The position numbers and the translations under genes were made by a program. Shown one piece after another: positions 53,654 through 64,000 of a DNA stretch of 64,000 nt (positions are counted from its first letter, which is position 1; every line of letters starts with the position of its first letter). Origin of the DNA: Sphingobacteriaceae bacterium. Lineage in GTDB: Bacteria > Bacteroidota > Bacteroidia > UBA7662. The DNA lies in the NCBI GenBank assembly GCA_030682795.1, contig JAUXNJ010000013.1, forward strand, positions 1 to 64,000, read 5' to 3'. The notes below the pieces were generated by a model that made no database searches, was not told the origin of the DNA, and saw only the letters and a list, made by a program, of their open reading frames with translations.

Positions 53654-54262
53654 ATGGCAAGATATACAGGCCCCAAAAGCAAAATCGCTCGTAAGTTCAA
53701 AGAGGCGATTTTCGGTCCGGACAAAGCGCTTCAGCGCAAGAACTACGGTCCAGGACAGCATGGCCCCGGCAAGCGTGCTCCGAAGAAGTCGGAATATGCG
53801 GTGCAGTTGATGGAGAAGCAGAAGGCGAAATACACTTACGGTGTATTGGAGCGCCAGTTCCGCAAAACCTTCGACAAGGCAAACCGCAAAAAAGGTACAA
53901 CAGGTGAGAACCTCTTGAAATTCCTCGAAGCCCGTTTAGACAATACCGTTTACCGTTTGGGCATTGCGCCTACGCGTGATGGTGGCCGTCAGTTGGTTTC
54001 ACACCGTCATATCACTGTAAATGGTGAAGTAGTAAATATCCCCTCTTACGAATTGCGTCCTGGTGATGTAGTTGCGGTACGTGAGAAGTCTAAGAGTCTT
54101 GAAACCATCACCAATTCATTGAGTGGTAAGCAAGGTTCTAAGTTCTCTTGGTTGGAGTGGGACAAAGAAAAGATGGAAGGTCGTTTCCTAGCCCTTCCTG
54201 AGCGTGATCAGATTCCTGAGAACATCAAGGAGCAGCTGATCGTAGAATTGTACTCTAAGTAA
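53654..54262 (+). CDS. rpsD: Ribosomal protein S4
   Basis: 202 residues. [40 protein letters not shown] and the S4 RNA-binding motif [20 protein letters not shown] with [20 protein letters not shown]. Primary 16S binder; the Cys zinc knuckle of some S4 proteins is absent. Confidence 0.98.
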   Translation: MARYTGPKSKIARKFKEAIFGPDKALQRKNYGPGQHGPGKRAPKKSEYAVQLMEKQKAKYTYGVLERQFRKTFDKANRKKGTTGENLLKFLEARLDNTVYRLGIAPTRDGGRQLVSHRHITVNGEVVNIPSYELRPGDVVAVREKSKSLETITNSLSGKQGSKFSWLEWDKEKMEGRFLALPERDQIPENIKEQLIVELYSK

Positions 54263-54283
54263 TATTAACTAATCTGATAATCA

Positions 54284-55276
54284 ATGTCGATCCTAGCTTT
54301 TCAGAAGCCCGATAAAGTATTAATGCAGAAGGCTACCGACTTCGAAGGCAGCTTCGAATTCAAGCCTTTGGAGCCCGGATTCGGGGTAACCATCGGTAAT
54401 GCGCTTCGCAGGATCCTGCTTTCATCATTAGAAGGATATGCGATTACATCTATCCGTGTTCCTGGTGTAGACCACGAATTCACCACTGTTAAAGGTGTGG
54501 TAGAAGATGTTATCGAAATTGTTCTCAACCTCAAGCAAGTGCGTTTCAAAGCTAAATTTGAAAATGCAGATGCAGAGAAAGTATACGTAACCGTTAAAGG
54601 CAAGGACCAGTTTGTTGCCGGCGACATCGAGAAGTTCTCGTCGAACTTCGAAGTGCTCAACCCTGAGCTCCTCATTTGTACCATGGACAGTGGTGTGAAT
54701 TTTGAGATCGAGTTGACCATTGAAAAAGGTCGTGGTTATGTTGCTGCTGATGAAAACAAGCAGGCTGATGCCGCCATAGGTGTAATTCCTATCGATAGCA
54801 TTTTTACTCCTATTAAGAATGTAAAATATGCCGTAGAAAACACTCGTGTGGAGCAAAAGACCGACTATGAGAAGTTGATTATCGACCTCAAAACCGACGG
54901 TTCAATCCACCCAGAAGAGGCCCTCAAAGAAGCTGCGAAGATTTTGATCCAGCACTTCATGTTGTTCTCTGATGAGTCGATTACACTCGAGTCAAAGCCT
55001 AAGGATATTGCAAGTGAAGTGGACGAGAACATCCTCCACATGCGTAAAATCCTGAAGACCCCGTTGAGCGATTTGGACCTTTCAGTACGTGCCTACAACT
55101 GTTTGAAGGCTGCTGAAATCAAGTCACTTGGCGACCTGGTAAAATATGATATTGCCGACCTTTTAAAGTTCCGCAACTTCGGTAAGAAGTCGTTGACAGA
55201 GTTAGAAGAGTTAGTGAGGGAAAAAGGTCTCACTTTCGGTATGGAAATCACAAAGTATAAACTTGACGAGGAATAA
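54284..55276 (+). CDS. rpoA: RNA polymerase alpha subunit
   Basis: 330 residues. The N-terminal dimerisation domain has [40 protein letters not shown] and [18 protein letters not shown]. The C-terminal domain has [40 protein letters not shown] and [17 protein letters not shown]. Five bases before rplQ, as in most bacteria. Confidence 0.98.
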   Translation: MSILAFQKPDKVLMQKATDFEGSFEFKPLEPGFGVTIGNALRRILLSSLEGYAITSIRVPGVDHEFTTVKGVVEDVIEIVLNLKQVRFKAKFENADAEKVYVTVKGKDQFVAGDIEKFSSNFEVLNPELLICTMDSGVNFEIELTIEKGRGYVAADENKQADAAIGVIPIDSIFTPIKNVKYAVENTRVEQKTDYEKLIIDLKTDGSIHPEEALKEAAKILIQHFMLFSDESITLESKPKDIASEVDENILHMRKILKTPLSDLDLSVRAYNCLKAAEIKSLGDLVKYDIADLLKFRNFGKKSLTELEELVREKGLTFGMEITKYKLDEE

Positions 55277-55281
55277 GTCAT

Positions 55282-55806
55282 ATGCGTCACGGAAAGACAT
55301 TTAACCATTTAGGCCGCACCACGCCACATCGCAAGGCGATGTTGCAAAACATGGCCGTATCTCTTATCATGAATAAGAGAATCAATACAACCGTAGCAAA
55401 AGCCAAGGCTTTGCGCAAGTTGATTGATCCGATCATCACCCGCTCTAAGGACGATAGCATGCACAGCCGTCGTATGACCTTTACTTATCTTCAGGATAAG
55501 GAAGCGGTGAAAGAATTGTTTGGCACCATCAGTGCTAAAGTTGCTGACCGTCCGGGTGGCTACACCCGCATCATCAAAACAGGTTTCCGTTTAGGTGACG
55601 CTGCTGAGATGTGCATGATGGAGTTGGTTGACTTCAACGAATTGATGTTGAACGATAGCAAAACCAAGAAGGCTAAGAACACCCGTCGCGGTCGTTCTGG
55701 TGCGAAGAAGGCTGCTCCTGCAGCTGTTGCAGCACCAGCCGAAGCACCAGTTGCTGAAGCCCCCGCGGTAGAAGCTGCTGCTGAAGAAGCACCTAAGGGG
55801 GAGTAA
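55282..55806 (+). CDS. rplQ: Ribosomal protein L17 with Ala/Glu/Pro-rich tail
   Basis: 174 residues. The core (about 1-120) carries [20 protein letters not shown] and [20 protein letters not shown]. After the basic segment [19 protein letters not shown] comes a low-complexity tail of Ala, Pro, Val and Glu (about 35 residues), longer than most L17. Last gene of the ribosomal superoperon, 18 bases before its terminator. Confidence 0.97.
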   Translation: MRHGKTFNHLGRTTPHRKAMLQNMAVSLIMNKRINTTVAKAKALRKLIDPIITRSKDDSMHSRRMTFTYLQDKEAVKELFGTISAKVADRPGGYTRIIKTGFRLGDAAEMCMMELVDFNELMLNDSKTKKAKNTRRGRSGAKKAAPAAVAAPAEAPVAEAPAVEAAAEEAPKGE

Positions 55807-55824
55807 TATCATCCCGCAAATAGG

Positions 55825-55852
55825 AGCCCTGAGATTTTCTCGGGGCTTTTTT
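55825..55852 (+). terminator. Terminator of the ribosomal superoperon
   Basis: AGCCCTGAG (55825-55833) pairs with CTCGGGGCT (55839-55847, one G-T wobble) around a short T-rich loop, then T residues to 55852. It separates rplQ from carA, which has its own promoter. Confidence 0.85.
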
Positions 55853-55973
55853 GCGTTTAAGGAGGTGGTTTGGTAGGACTGTTTTACAGCAGTTTGGTAC
55901 TGCATGGGGCTCCTAATTGTGGTGTTTTCCTTGGCGATTGTGGAAGGCTGTGGATTTCTACCTGCCTTTTACC

Positions 55974-56004
55974 TTGTTTGGCGACGCATATATGAGTAAA
56001 TTTG
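55974..56004 (+). promoter_or_regulatory. Promoter of carA-eno-divIC
   Basis: TTG (55974-55976), a 20-base spacer, TAAATTTG (55997-56004), a full match to TAnnTTTG. The next start codon is ATG 56019, so the leader is very short. The position also rules out the longer frame beginning at 55917 as the true carA start. Confidence 0.7.
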
Positions 56005-56018
56005 TGAAACATTATTTT

Positions 56019-58416
<2,398 letters not shown>

Positions 58417-58417
58417 G

Positions 58418-58717
58418 ATGCAGCGCCTGAAAGTCTTGTTGCCCTTGCTCAAAAATCGCTTTGTGCTAGTGGGACTCGTCTTTTTGGTTTGGATGGTTTT
58501 TTTCGATAGCAACGACCTGATTTCGCAGTATAAATACAAGCGAAAGCTAAGGCAACTCGAAGAGAATAAGAACTTTTATCTAGAGCAAATAGAGCTTGTA
58601 AAAAAGGATAAAGAAGAACTCTTTACCAATTTAGAAAAGCTGGAGAAGTTTGCCCGGGAAAAGTATAAAATGAAGAAGGATGATGAAGATTTATTCATCG
58701 TTTTAAAAGAAGATTGA
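58418..58717 (+). CDS. DivIC/FtsB-like septum formation initiator
   Basis: 99 residues from ATG 58418. A short basic N-terminus, one membrane helix (FVLVGLVFLVWMVFF), then a coiled coil (KRKLRQLEENKNFYLEQIEL, EELFTNLEKLEKFAREKYKM) ending in KKDDEDLFIVLKED. The REKY-K pattern and DE-D-LF-V ending are the DivIC/FtsB signature. It belongs to the divisome complex with FtsL and FtsQ. Follows eno, as in many Bacteroidota. Confidence 0.9.
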   Translation: MQRLKVLLPLLKNRFVLVGLVFLVWMVFFDSNDLISQYKYKRKLRQLEENKNFYLEQIELVKKDKEELFTNLEKLEKFAREKYKMKKDDEDLFIVLKED

Positions 58718-58720
58718 TGG

Positions 58721-58749
58721 ACAGGCACCCCCAACGGGTGCCTGTTTTT
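58721..58749 (+). terminator. Terminator of carA-eno-divIC
   Basis: ACAGGCACCC (58721-58730), loop CCAAC, GGGTGCCTGT (58736-58745), then T residues to 58749. A perfect ten-base stem starting four bases after the stop. Confidence 0.92.
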
Positions 58750-58846
58750 GTTAGGAGGCAGCCATGCTCCTTATCACTTGATTAATACCGCGTATAATCT
58801 GGTATAAAAGCAACTTGAATTGTTTATCTGGGTCAGGCACAAATGC

Positions 58847-60946
58847 TTAATAGCTACCTGCGTAGCGGCGCAAGAACCACTCCAGTGCCAACAAAAGCCC
58901 TAAGAGGATAAGAATTGCTTCAAAACTAATCAGCTCGCGTATTCGTGTTTCGTAATACACAACAGGACGAACACTTTCATTGGCTTGAAGCAGCTCAAAG
59001 AGCCGTTCCTTTTCTGACAATGGTAGCATATGGCCACCTGAGCGAGCCGATAAACTAGCAAGCATTTCATGATTAGCAACCGTATTGGTTTTTTCTAAAT
59101 CAAGAACAGTAACTACAAAATTACCATTGGCTTGATAATTTATTCCACCAAGAGAGGTTGTTGCTGTATATGTGTAGGTTCCAGGCGGTAAAGCACCGGC
59201 ATTAAAAAAATATTGTTGCTGGGTACGTCCCATGCTGAAAATATACCGCTGTTTATTTTCATCGAGCACAACCAAACGCACTTCGGGTTCATTTACAGGT
59301 TCGTAATTTTGATTGTATAACTCTGCTTCAAACAGAATGCTCTCCTGCTCGGGATAAAGCTTACGGTTGGTTCGGACTTGGAAGGGACGTTTATCTTGTT
59401 TCACCGCCAAAAACTGGATGGTTTTGCGAATCAACTCTGAGGTAATGTCGGTGGGGTATCTGCTTTCTGCTTGTGCTAGTTTCCATCGCCAGAGTCCTTC
59501 CGCAGTTAAAATAGCTTGGCGGGGGATGCTATTAGGTGCAAAGGCCCACAAGGGCATATCGGTATTCAGGCTGCCAATGCGCTGAAATAGCAATGGGGTT
59601 GCTTGGGGGCTCAGTCTAAAATCTCCAAAAGGAGCATCCATGGGGGGGAGTGTTCCTACTTTTTCTTGGATTGCGTTTTCTATAGTAAAGGCACGAAAGG
59701 CACTGTTAAAATCGGCTTGTATTTTTTGAATGCCTCCAGACCGACTACTGATTTGTAAAAGGCTTTGTGCTTTGTTGAACTGTGCAATATTGGTTTGGCT
59801 TCCCAGTATGTGCCAACTCGGTACTTGGAGTTGTTCTACGGCTTGTAACCACTGGCTGGAATAGGTGGCGGTACTTGGAAGCTGGTGTAAAATTACCACA
59901 TCGGGCTTTTCCTTGATTTGAACTGCTTGACTGGCAAGCATTATGTCTACGCGGTACTGAGGATTTACCTCCAGTGCTTGGCGAATCGCACTCAAGTCGG
60001 GATGTGGTGCATGTGCCACCATCAAAATTTGTGTACGTTGATCCATCACCTCTACAAAGAGGTCTTTGCTGTTATTGCCCGCTTGTTCCTTTGCTTCAGC
60101 AGTAATATCTGCTGAAATACGGTAGCGATTAATTCCTGCTTTTTCTGCACTGGCAATAAATTGAATGGTTGTAAAAAAACGTTCTTTATCAATTACCACC
60201 TCTTGTTTGCTAATCAGCTTGCTACCATTGGGTCCAATCGATTCTAATTTAATGCTCGCCTTGCGACCGTTAAGGCGGTTAATTTCAAGATCTGCGAGAA
60301 TTGTGAAATCAGAATTAATGTACACTACCTGATTGGCGCGAACAGCTTTTACAATCAAGTCTTGTCGCAGGGTGGTATCTCCTAAGGGGATGGTGTAAAT
60401 GGGTACGCCGATGTTTTCACCCAAATTAATGGGCTCGAAGCCACGATTATAGATGCCGTCGCTCAGCAAAACTATCGCAGCCAGTTGTTGGCCACTGTAA
60501 CGGTCTTCAATGCCTTGAAGCAAGCCGCTTATGTTGGTAGCTTTGGCTGTAAAGTCCCTTTTTAAACTGTCATCAATGCCCGCGCCAAAACTAAGAAGTC
60601 GTAGCTCGTGCTGTTGGGATAGGACGCCAGCGGCCTGATTAGCAAAATCATCTAAGCTTGCATGCAAAGTTGCACTGTCGGTTTCATGCAGCAGCGACTG
60701 ACTGTTGTCGAAGGCAACGACTATCAGAGGCTTTTCAGTTACTTTTTGTTCTGATTTGAGGTAAGGATTAAAGAGCAAGAGTACCACCAAGGCCACAACG
60801 CTCCCGCGCAGCACGGCCAATGGATAACGCAACCAAGCCTGACTAAACTGGCTTCCACTGCGATAATACAGCAAAAGCGCGTAAAGCAAGCCAATCAGGA
60901 TGCATCCCAAAAGGTACCAGGAAGAAACGGCTGTTAGTAGACTCAT
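58847..60946 (-). CDS. BatA-like VWA-domain membrane protein
   Basis: 699 residues from the ATG complementary to 60944-60946, 14 bases after fabG; a longer frame from 60982 overlaps fabG and is rejected. Two N-terminal membrane helices (YLLGCILIGLLYALLLYY; LAVLRGSVVALVVLLLF), then a von Willebrand A domain with a complete MIDAS start, DNSQS (D80, S82, S84), and AAIVLLSDGIYNRG. Beta-rich extracytoplasmic regions follow, and a last membrane helix (FEAILILLGLLLALEWFL). It resembles the Bat/aerotolerance and DUF4159-type proteins of Bacteroidota. Substrate unknown; the neighbour fabG gives no clear hint. Confidence 0.8.
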   Translation of the reverse strand: MSLLTAVSSWYLLGCILIGLLYALLLYYRSGSQFSQAWLRYPLAVLRGSVVALVVLLLFNPYLKSEQKVTEKPLIVVAFDNSQSLLHETDSATLHASLDDFANQAAGVLSQQHELRLLSFGAGIDDSLKRDFTAKATNISGLLQGIEDRYSGQQLAAIVLLSDGIYNRGFEPINLGENIGVPIYTIPLGDTTLRQDLIVKAVRANQVVYINSDFTILADLEINRLNGRKASIKLESIGPNGSKLISKQEVVIDKERFFTTIQFIASAEKAGINRYRISADITAEAKEQAGNNSKDLFVEVMDQRTQILMVAHAPHPDLSAIRQALEVNPQYRVDIMLASQAVQIKEKPDVVILHQLPSTATYSSQWLQAVEQLQVPSWHILGSQTNIAQFNKAQSLLQISSRSGGIQKIQADFNSAFRAFTIENAIQEKVGTLPPMDAPFGDFRLSPQATPLLFQRIGSLNTDMPLWAFAPNSIPRQAILTAEGLWRWKLAQAESRYPTDITSELIRKTIQFLAVKQDKRPFQVRTNRKLYPEQESILFEAELYNQNYEPVNEPEVRLVVLDENKQRYIFSMGRTQQQYFFNAGALPPGTYTYTATTSLGGINYQANGNFVVTVLDLEKTNTVANHEMLASLSARSGGHMLPLSEKERLFELLQANESVRPVVYYETRIRELISFEAILILLGLLLALEWFLRRYAGSY

Positions 60947-60960
60947 GCTGCTGGCCGCCT

Positions 60961-61707
60961 TTACATTTGCAAGCCGCCACACACATTAATCACCTGGCCA
61001 GTAATGTAGCCACTCGCGTCAGAAGCTAAAAACACGGTGAGATTGGCTACATCTTCGGTGCTTCCCGGACGCCCAAGGGGAATCATTTTGTTCCATTCTT
61101 CAACTACCTTCGGATCGAGTGCTTCAGTCATTTCAGTTTGTATAAACCCAGGTGCGATGGCATTACAGCGGATGTTGCGTGAGCCTAATTCTTTGGCGAT
61201 GCTCTGGGTGAACCCAATCACACCTGCTTTTGAAGCTGAATAATTGGCTTGTCCAGCGTTTCCGTCGCGACCAACCACAGAGCTCATATTGATGATGCTA
61301 CCTTTGCGGGCCTTCATCATATGGCGAGAAGCATGCTTGGTGATGTTGTAAACCGATTTGAGGTTGGTGTCAATCACCGCGTCCCATTGCTCTTCGCTCA
61401 TGCGCATGAGCAAGCCGTCTTTGGTAATGCCTGCGTTGTTAACGATGATTTCAAGTGCTCCAAAATCAGCCATGATGTTGTTGATGAGCGCTTCAGCCTC
61501 GGCATAATTGCCGGCATCCGACTTATATCCTTTGGCACGAACGCCAGCCGCCTGAAGTTCGGCTTCGAGGGCGCGTGCTTTTTCTTCTGATGAAAGGTAC
61601 GTAAAGGCAACATCTGCGCCTTCTTCGGCAAATTTTCGGGCAATGCCCAGGCCAATTCCTCTTGATGCGCCAGTGATTAACGCTACTTTTCCTTGCAATG
61701 CTTTCAT
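60961..61707 (-). CDS. fabG: 3-oxoacyl-ACP reductase FabG
   Basis: 248 residues from the ATG complementary to 61705-61707 (MKALQGKVALITG). Classical SDR: TGASRGIGLGIA (cofactor site), NNAG near 88-91, catalytic Ser in MSSVVG, YSASKAG (YxxxK), and NAIAPGFIQTEMTEAL. Reduces 3-ketoacyl-ACP in fatty-acid synthesis. A consensus -7 box lies upstream. The VWA gene follows on the same strand. Confidence 0.95.
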   Translation of the reverse strand: MKALQGKVALITGASRGIGLGIARKFAEEGADVAFTYLSSEEKARALEAELQAAGVRAKGYKSDAGNYAEAEALINNIMADFGALEIIVNNAGITKDGLLMRMSEEQWDAVIDTNLKSVYNITKHASRHMMKARKGSIINMSSVVGRDGNAGQANYSASKAGVIGFTQSIAKELGSRNIRCNAIAPGFIQTEMTEALDPKVVEEWNKMIPLGRPGSTEDVANLTVFLASDASGYITGQVINVCGGLQM

Positions 61708-61728
61708 TTCATTCGATTTGATATCTGG

Positions 61729-61736
61729 CAAAGATA
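61729..61736 (-). promoter_or_regulatory. -7 element of fabG
   Basis: On the minus strand TATCTTTG matches TAnnTTTG exactly, 21 bases before the fabG start codon. A good -33 partner is not evident at 19-20 bases. Confidence 0.5.
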
Positions 61737-61848
61737 AACGATAGTCCTATTCAAAGGTGGTTCCTTGTTATTGTTCAGGCGCTGAAGCTAGAATTAGTTT
61801 GCATTTTATTACATTTTATGTTTTTATATTTATTTGTACGGTCGCTGT

Positions 61849-61856
61849 TATTTTTG
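61849..61856 (+). promoter_or_regulatory. -7 element of the PAS kinase gene
   Basis: TATTTTTG fits TAnnTTTG. It lies 62 bases before ATG 61919; no matching -33 element is seen at the usual distance, so this is tentative. Confidence 0.35.
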
Positions 61857-61918
61857 GCTTGAGAGATTGAAAAACACTTTATCTTGTGAAGGTATTGGTT
61901 TGGTATTATTCGTCTGAA

Positions 61919-62989
61919 ATGGAACCTACGTCTTATAAGTATGAGCGTTTTTTTGAGTTATCTCCTGATTTGCTTTGCATAGCAGGTTTTGATGGGTACT
62001 TCAAAAAGGTGAATTGTGCTGTTACGCAACTTTTAGGCTATGATGAGGAAGAGATGTATGCACGTCCTATTAACGACTTCATCCATCCAGACGATCAGGA
62101 GATCACTTATCGTCATAGAACTGAATTATTCAACCTAAAGCCGTTATTCAATTTTGAAAATAGGTACCTAAAAAAGTCTGGCGAAGTCGTGTGGCTTTCG
62201 TGGACGTCTTTACCCGTAGAAACGGAGCAGTTGATTTTTGGTGTTGCCAAGGATGTTACTTACAAGATACAGCTGGAAACAGAGCGGAATTTAATGATGA
62301 CGCAACTCTTGCAGATGAATCATGATCTGAAGCAATTACATTATACTACCACCCATAATTTGCGGTCACCCATCAATAATTTCATTGGAATTGTTGAATT
62401 ATTATTGATGGAAAAACATTCGGCTGCCACGCAAGAACTACTGGTAGTGCTTAACCAAGCTGGTTTAAATTTGAAAAATACTTTAGAGGGCTATGTAGAC
62501 GATTTGGGGATGCATGAGAATTCTAAACAGGGCTTTGAACCAGTGTCCGTGACAGAAACAATCCATGCGGTTACGAATTCTATTCACGAGCTCATAAGGA
62601 AGTCTAAAGCCAAAATCAATATCCAAATGCCAGAAAACACGATGTTTTTTGGTCGAAAGACCTATTTGCATAGCATCTTTTTGAATCTCATCACCAATGC
62701 TATTAAATACGCAAGGCCAGAGCTGCCTCCAATCATCGATATTGAAGCCAGTGCACATCAAACAAATTTTGTTATTAAAGTGAGCGACAACGGTCAAGGA
62801 TTTGATGTGCAGGCCAACGAAGGCAAGCTTTTTGGTTTTCAACAAAAATTCCATAGTCATGCCGATAGCAAGGGTATAGGCTTGTTTTTAGTTTATCACC
62901 ATGTGCAACGCATGAACGGACAGATTCAGCTGGAAAGCAAGCTCAATGAAGGCACGACCTTTATTATGACGTTTTTAAATCCAAATTAA
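61919..62989 (+). CDS. PAS-domain histidine kinase (orphan)
   Basis: 356 residues from ATG 61919; GTG 61886 is a possible earlier start. PAS/PAC sensor (about 8-120): RFFELSPDLLCIAGFDGYFK, FIHPDDQE and FENRYLKKSGEVVWLSW. Then a dimerisation helix with the phospho-acceptor His146 in THNLRSPINNFIG, and an ATPase domain with the N box (LNLITNAIKYA), G1 (VSDNGQGFD) and G2 (SKGIGLFLVYHHVQRMNG). No membrane helix, so it is cytoplasmic. No response regulator is adjacent; the partner is unknown. This PAS-kinase type is often expanded in Bacteroidota. Confidence 0.92.
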   Translation: MEPTSYKYERFFELSPDLLCIAGFDGYFKKVNCAVTQLLGYDEEEMYARPINDFIHPDDQEITYRHRTELFNLKPLFNFENRYLKKSGEVVWLSWTSLPVETEQLIFGVAKDVTYKIQLETERNLMMTQLLQMNHDLKQLHYTTTHNLRSPINNFIGIVELLLMEKHSAATQELLVVLNQAGLNLKNTLEGYVDDLGMHENSKQGFEPVSVTETIHAVTNSIHELIRKSKAKINIQMPENTMFFGRKTYLHSIFLNLITNAIKYARPELPPIIDIEASAHQTNFVIKVSDNGQGFDVQANEGKLFGFQQKFHSHADSKGIGLFLVYHHVQRMNGQIQLESKLNEGTTFIMTFLNPN

Positions 62990-63051
62990 ATTTTAAGTGC
63001 ATTTTGGCACTTTGCTCAAATCGGTTTATCATTACCACCTCAACTTATTGT

Positions 63052-64000
63052 ATGAAGACATTATGGTTCATGCTGTTCCTAATGGCAGCAAGCAGCGCAT
63101 CTCATGCGCAAATTACCCAAGAAGGCCGCATGGAATTAGAGTCTAAAGAAGGGGGGATAGGTTCGACCGCCGCTTTGGGGGAGAGGGGTGTACTCGTTTT
63201 TGGTAATTCTGAAAAGGCAAGTGATGGCATTTGGGAAGTTACGCGGTACGACACCAAGTTTGAGATGGTTTCTAAATCAGCCGTTAAACACAACAAGCGC
63301 ACCAGCTTTTTAACGCATTTGTTCACAAACGATGGTAAAGAGGTGCTTTTTGTATTTGCAAATGCTTCCTTGGTTGAAGTAGTGAGGTATAATATCGAAT
63401 CTAGCAATACCACCGAATTTCAATCGAAGCTAAGGTTCAAGCCTATTAATGCGTATTTGCTCAACAATACCTTGTTCTTAGAAGGTGTTGTGAAGAGTAA
63501 GCCTGTGGTGATGCAATTAAACCTGTTGACGGGCAATAGTAAAATGGTGATGGTGCCTGGTCCTGGTAAAAACACAATCATAAAAGACATTGCAATTGAC
63601 CATGAACAACAAATTGTAGCCATTTCGGTAAGATATGGTTCTAAGAAAGACATGCGTAAGTGGAAGTTTGAGATTGGTATGTTTGATGAAAACGGTAGCC
63701 GGATTAGTGACCCCATTATCATCGAAAATGACCCGGATCGCTATACATTGGATGCCGATATTACTTGGTTAGGCAAAGACGAGTACCTCTTGTCGGGCAA
63801 TTATTCCTCTGATACAAGGCCTTTGTCGAATGGCATCTTCATGGCAGCCTTTAAAAATGGCCGGCAGCAGTTTATCCGTTACCATAATTTTGCCGATATG
63901 AACAATTTCTTCCAGTACCTATCTGCAAAAAACAAAAGTAAGGTAGAAAAGAAGGTGGCTAAAAAGAAAGAAAAGGGTAAGGACAATGCCATTCAAGTGC
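63052..64000 (+). CDS. Secreted protein of unknown function (partial, cut by window edge)
   Basis: At least 316 residues from ATG 63052; the frame is still open at base 64000. Signal peptide MKTLWFMLFLMAASSASHAQ. The mature part has repeated short beta-strand blocks (GVLVFGNSEKA, VLFVFANASLVEVVRYNIES, YLLNNTLFLEGVVKSKPVVM, EYLLSGNYSSD), which look like blades of a beta-propeller. Near the end a Lys-rich stretch (KNKSKVEKKVAKKKEKGK) interrupts the fold. No family is recognised. Confidence 0.7.
   Translation, partial: MKTLWFMLFLMAASSASHAQITQEGRMELESKEGGIGSTAALGERGVLVFGNSEKASDGIWEVTRYDTKFEMVSKSAVKHNKRTSFLTHLFTNDGKEVLFVFANASLVEVVRYNIESSNTTEFQSKLRFKPINAYLLNNTLFLEGVVKSKPVVMQLNLLTGNSKMVMVPGPGKNTIIKDIAIDHEQQIVAISVRYGSKKDMRKWKFEIGMFDENGSRISDPIIIENDPDRYTLDADITWLGKDEYLLSGNYSSDTRPLSNGIFMAAFKNGRQQFIRYHNFADMNNFFQYLSAKNKSKVEKKVAKKKEKGKDNAIQV

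Noticed and set aside
55917-56018. Longer carA start
   Set aside because: The consensus promoter lies within this stretch, and the added residues do not match the family.

Overview
The window is chromosomal DNA of a Bacteroidota bacterium, most likely a non-Bacteroidales lineage (Chitinophagales, Saprospirales, Cytophagales or Flavobacteriales; I cannot choose between them). The reasons are: type IX secretion (T9SS) sorting domains on secreted proteins; SusE-like domains; almost no Shine-Dalgarno sequences; promoters that fit the Bacteroidota consensus TTTG-N19/20-TAnnTTTG; a str operon with fusA followed directly by rpsJ and no tuf; zinc-free S14 and L36; and the order rplQ-carA-eno-ftsB-like. 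No rRNA, tRNA, CRISPR array, transposase or integrase was seen.

Layout. 1-8.1 kb is a mixed accessory region. It holds the end of a surface protein, a small barrel-like secreted protein whose start codon appears to be ATA, an overlapping SDR/GNAT pair that may make ceramide, an exported HNH nuclease, a six-fold 16-residue repeat protein, an orphan HipB-like repressor with four evenly spaced operators, a GH13 lipoprotein, a NYN-domain protein, a candidate small RNA and a 54-residue basic protein. 8.2-15.7 kb is one 2513-residue T9SS cargo with beta-propeller, 5'-nucleotidase and SusE-like domains.

15.9-29.5 kb is a carbohydrate locus. Eight tightly packed plus-strand genes encode a clan GH-A hydrolase, two large outer-membrane barrel-like proteins, a lipoprotein, a carbohydrate-binding protein, a GH16 lipoprotein, a GH3 beta-glucosidase and a Nudix-type regulator with a degenerate Nudix box. 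Facing them are an MFS sugar permease and a T9SS-secreted two-repeat protein. The enzymes fit stepwise cleavage of a beta-glucan to glucose, but no SusC/SusD pair is present. This is the most interesting system in the window.

29.7-38.7 kb is housekeeping: hflK-hflC, a three-gene proton-translocating transhydrogenase (pntAA-pntAB-pntB), a pterin dehydratase, citrate synthase, a 7-TM-like membrane protein and an M24 aminopeptidase. 39.0-55.8 kb is an uninterrupted str-S10-spc-alpha ribosomal superoperon from rpsL to rplQ, with a consensus promoter in front and a hairpin terminator behind. carA, eno and a DivIC/FtsB-like gene follow. 58.8-61.7 kb (minus strand) holds fabG and a BatA-like VWA membrane protein. 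The window closes with an orphan PAS histidine kinase and a secreted protein of unknown function cut by the window edge.
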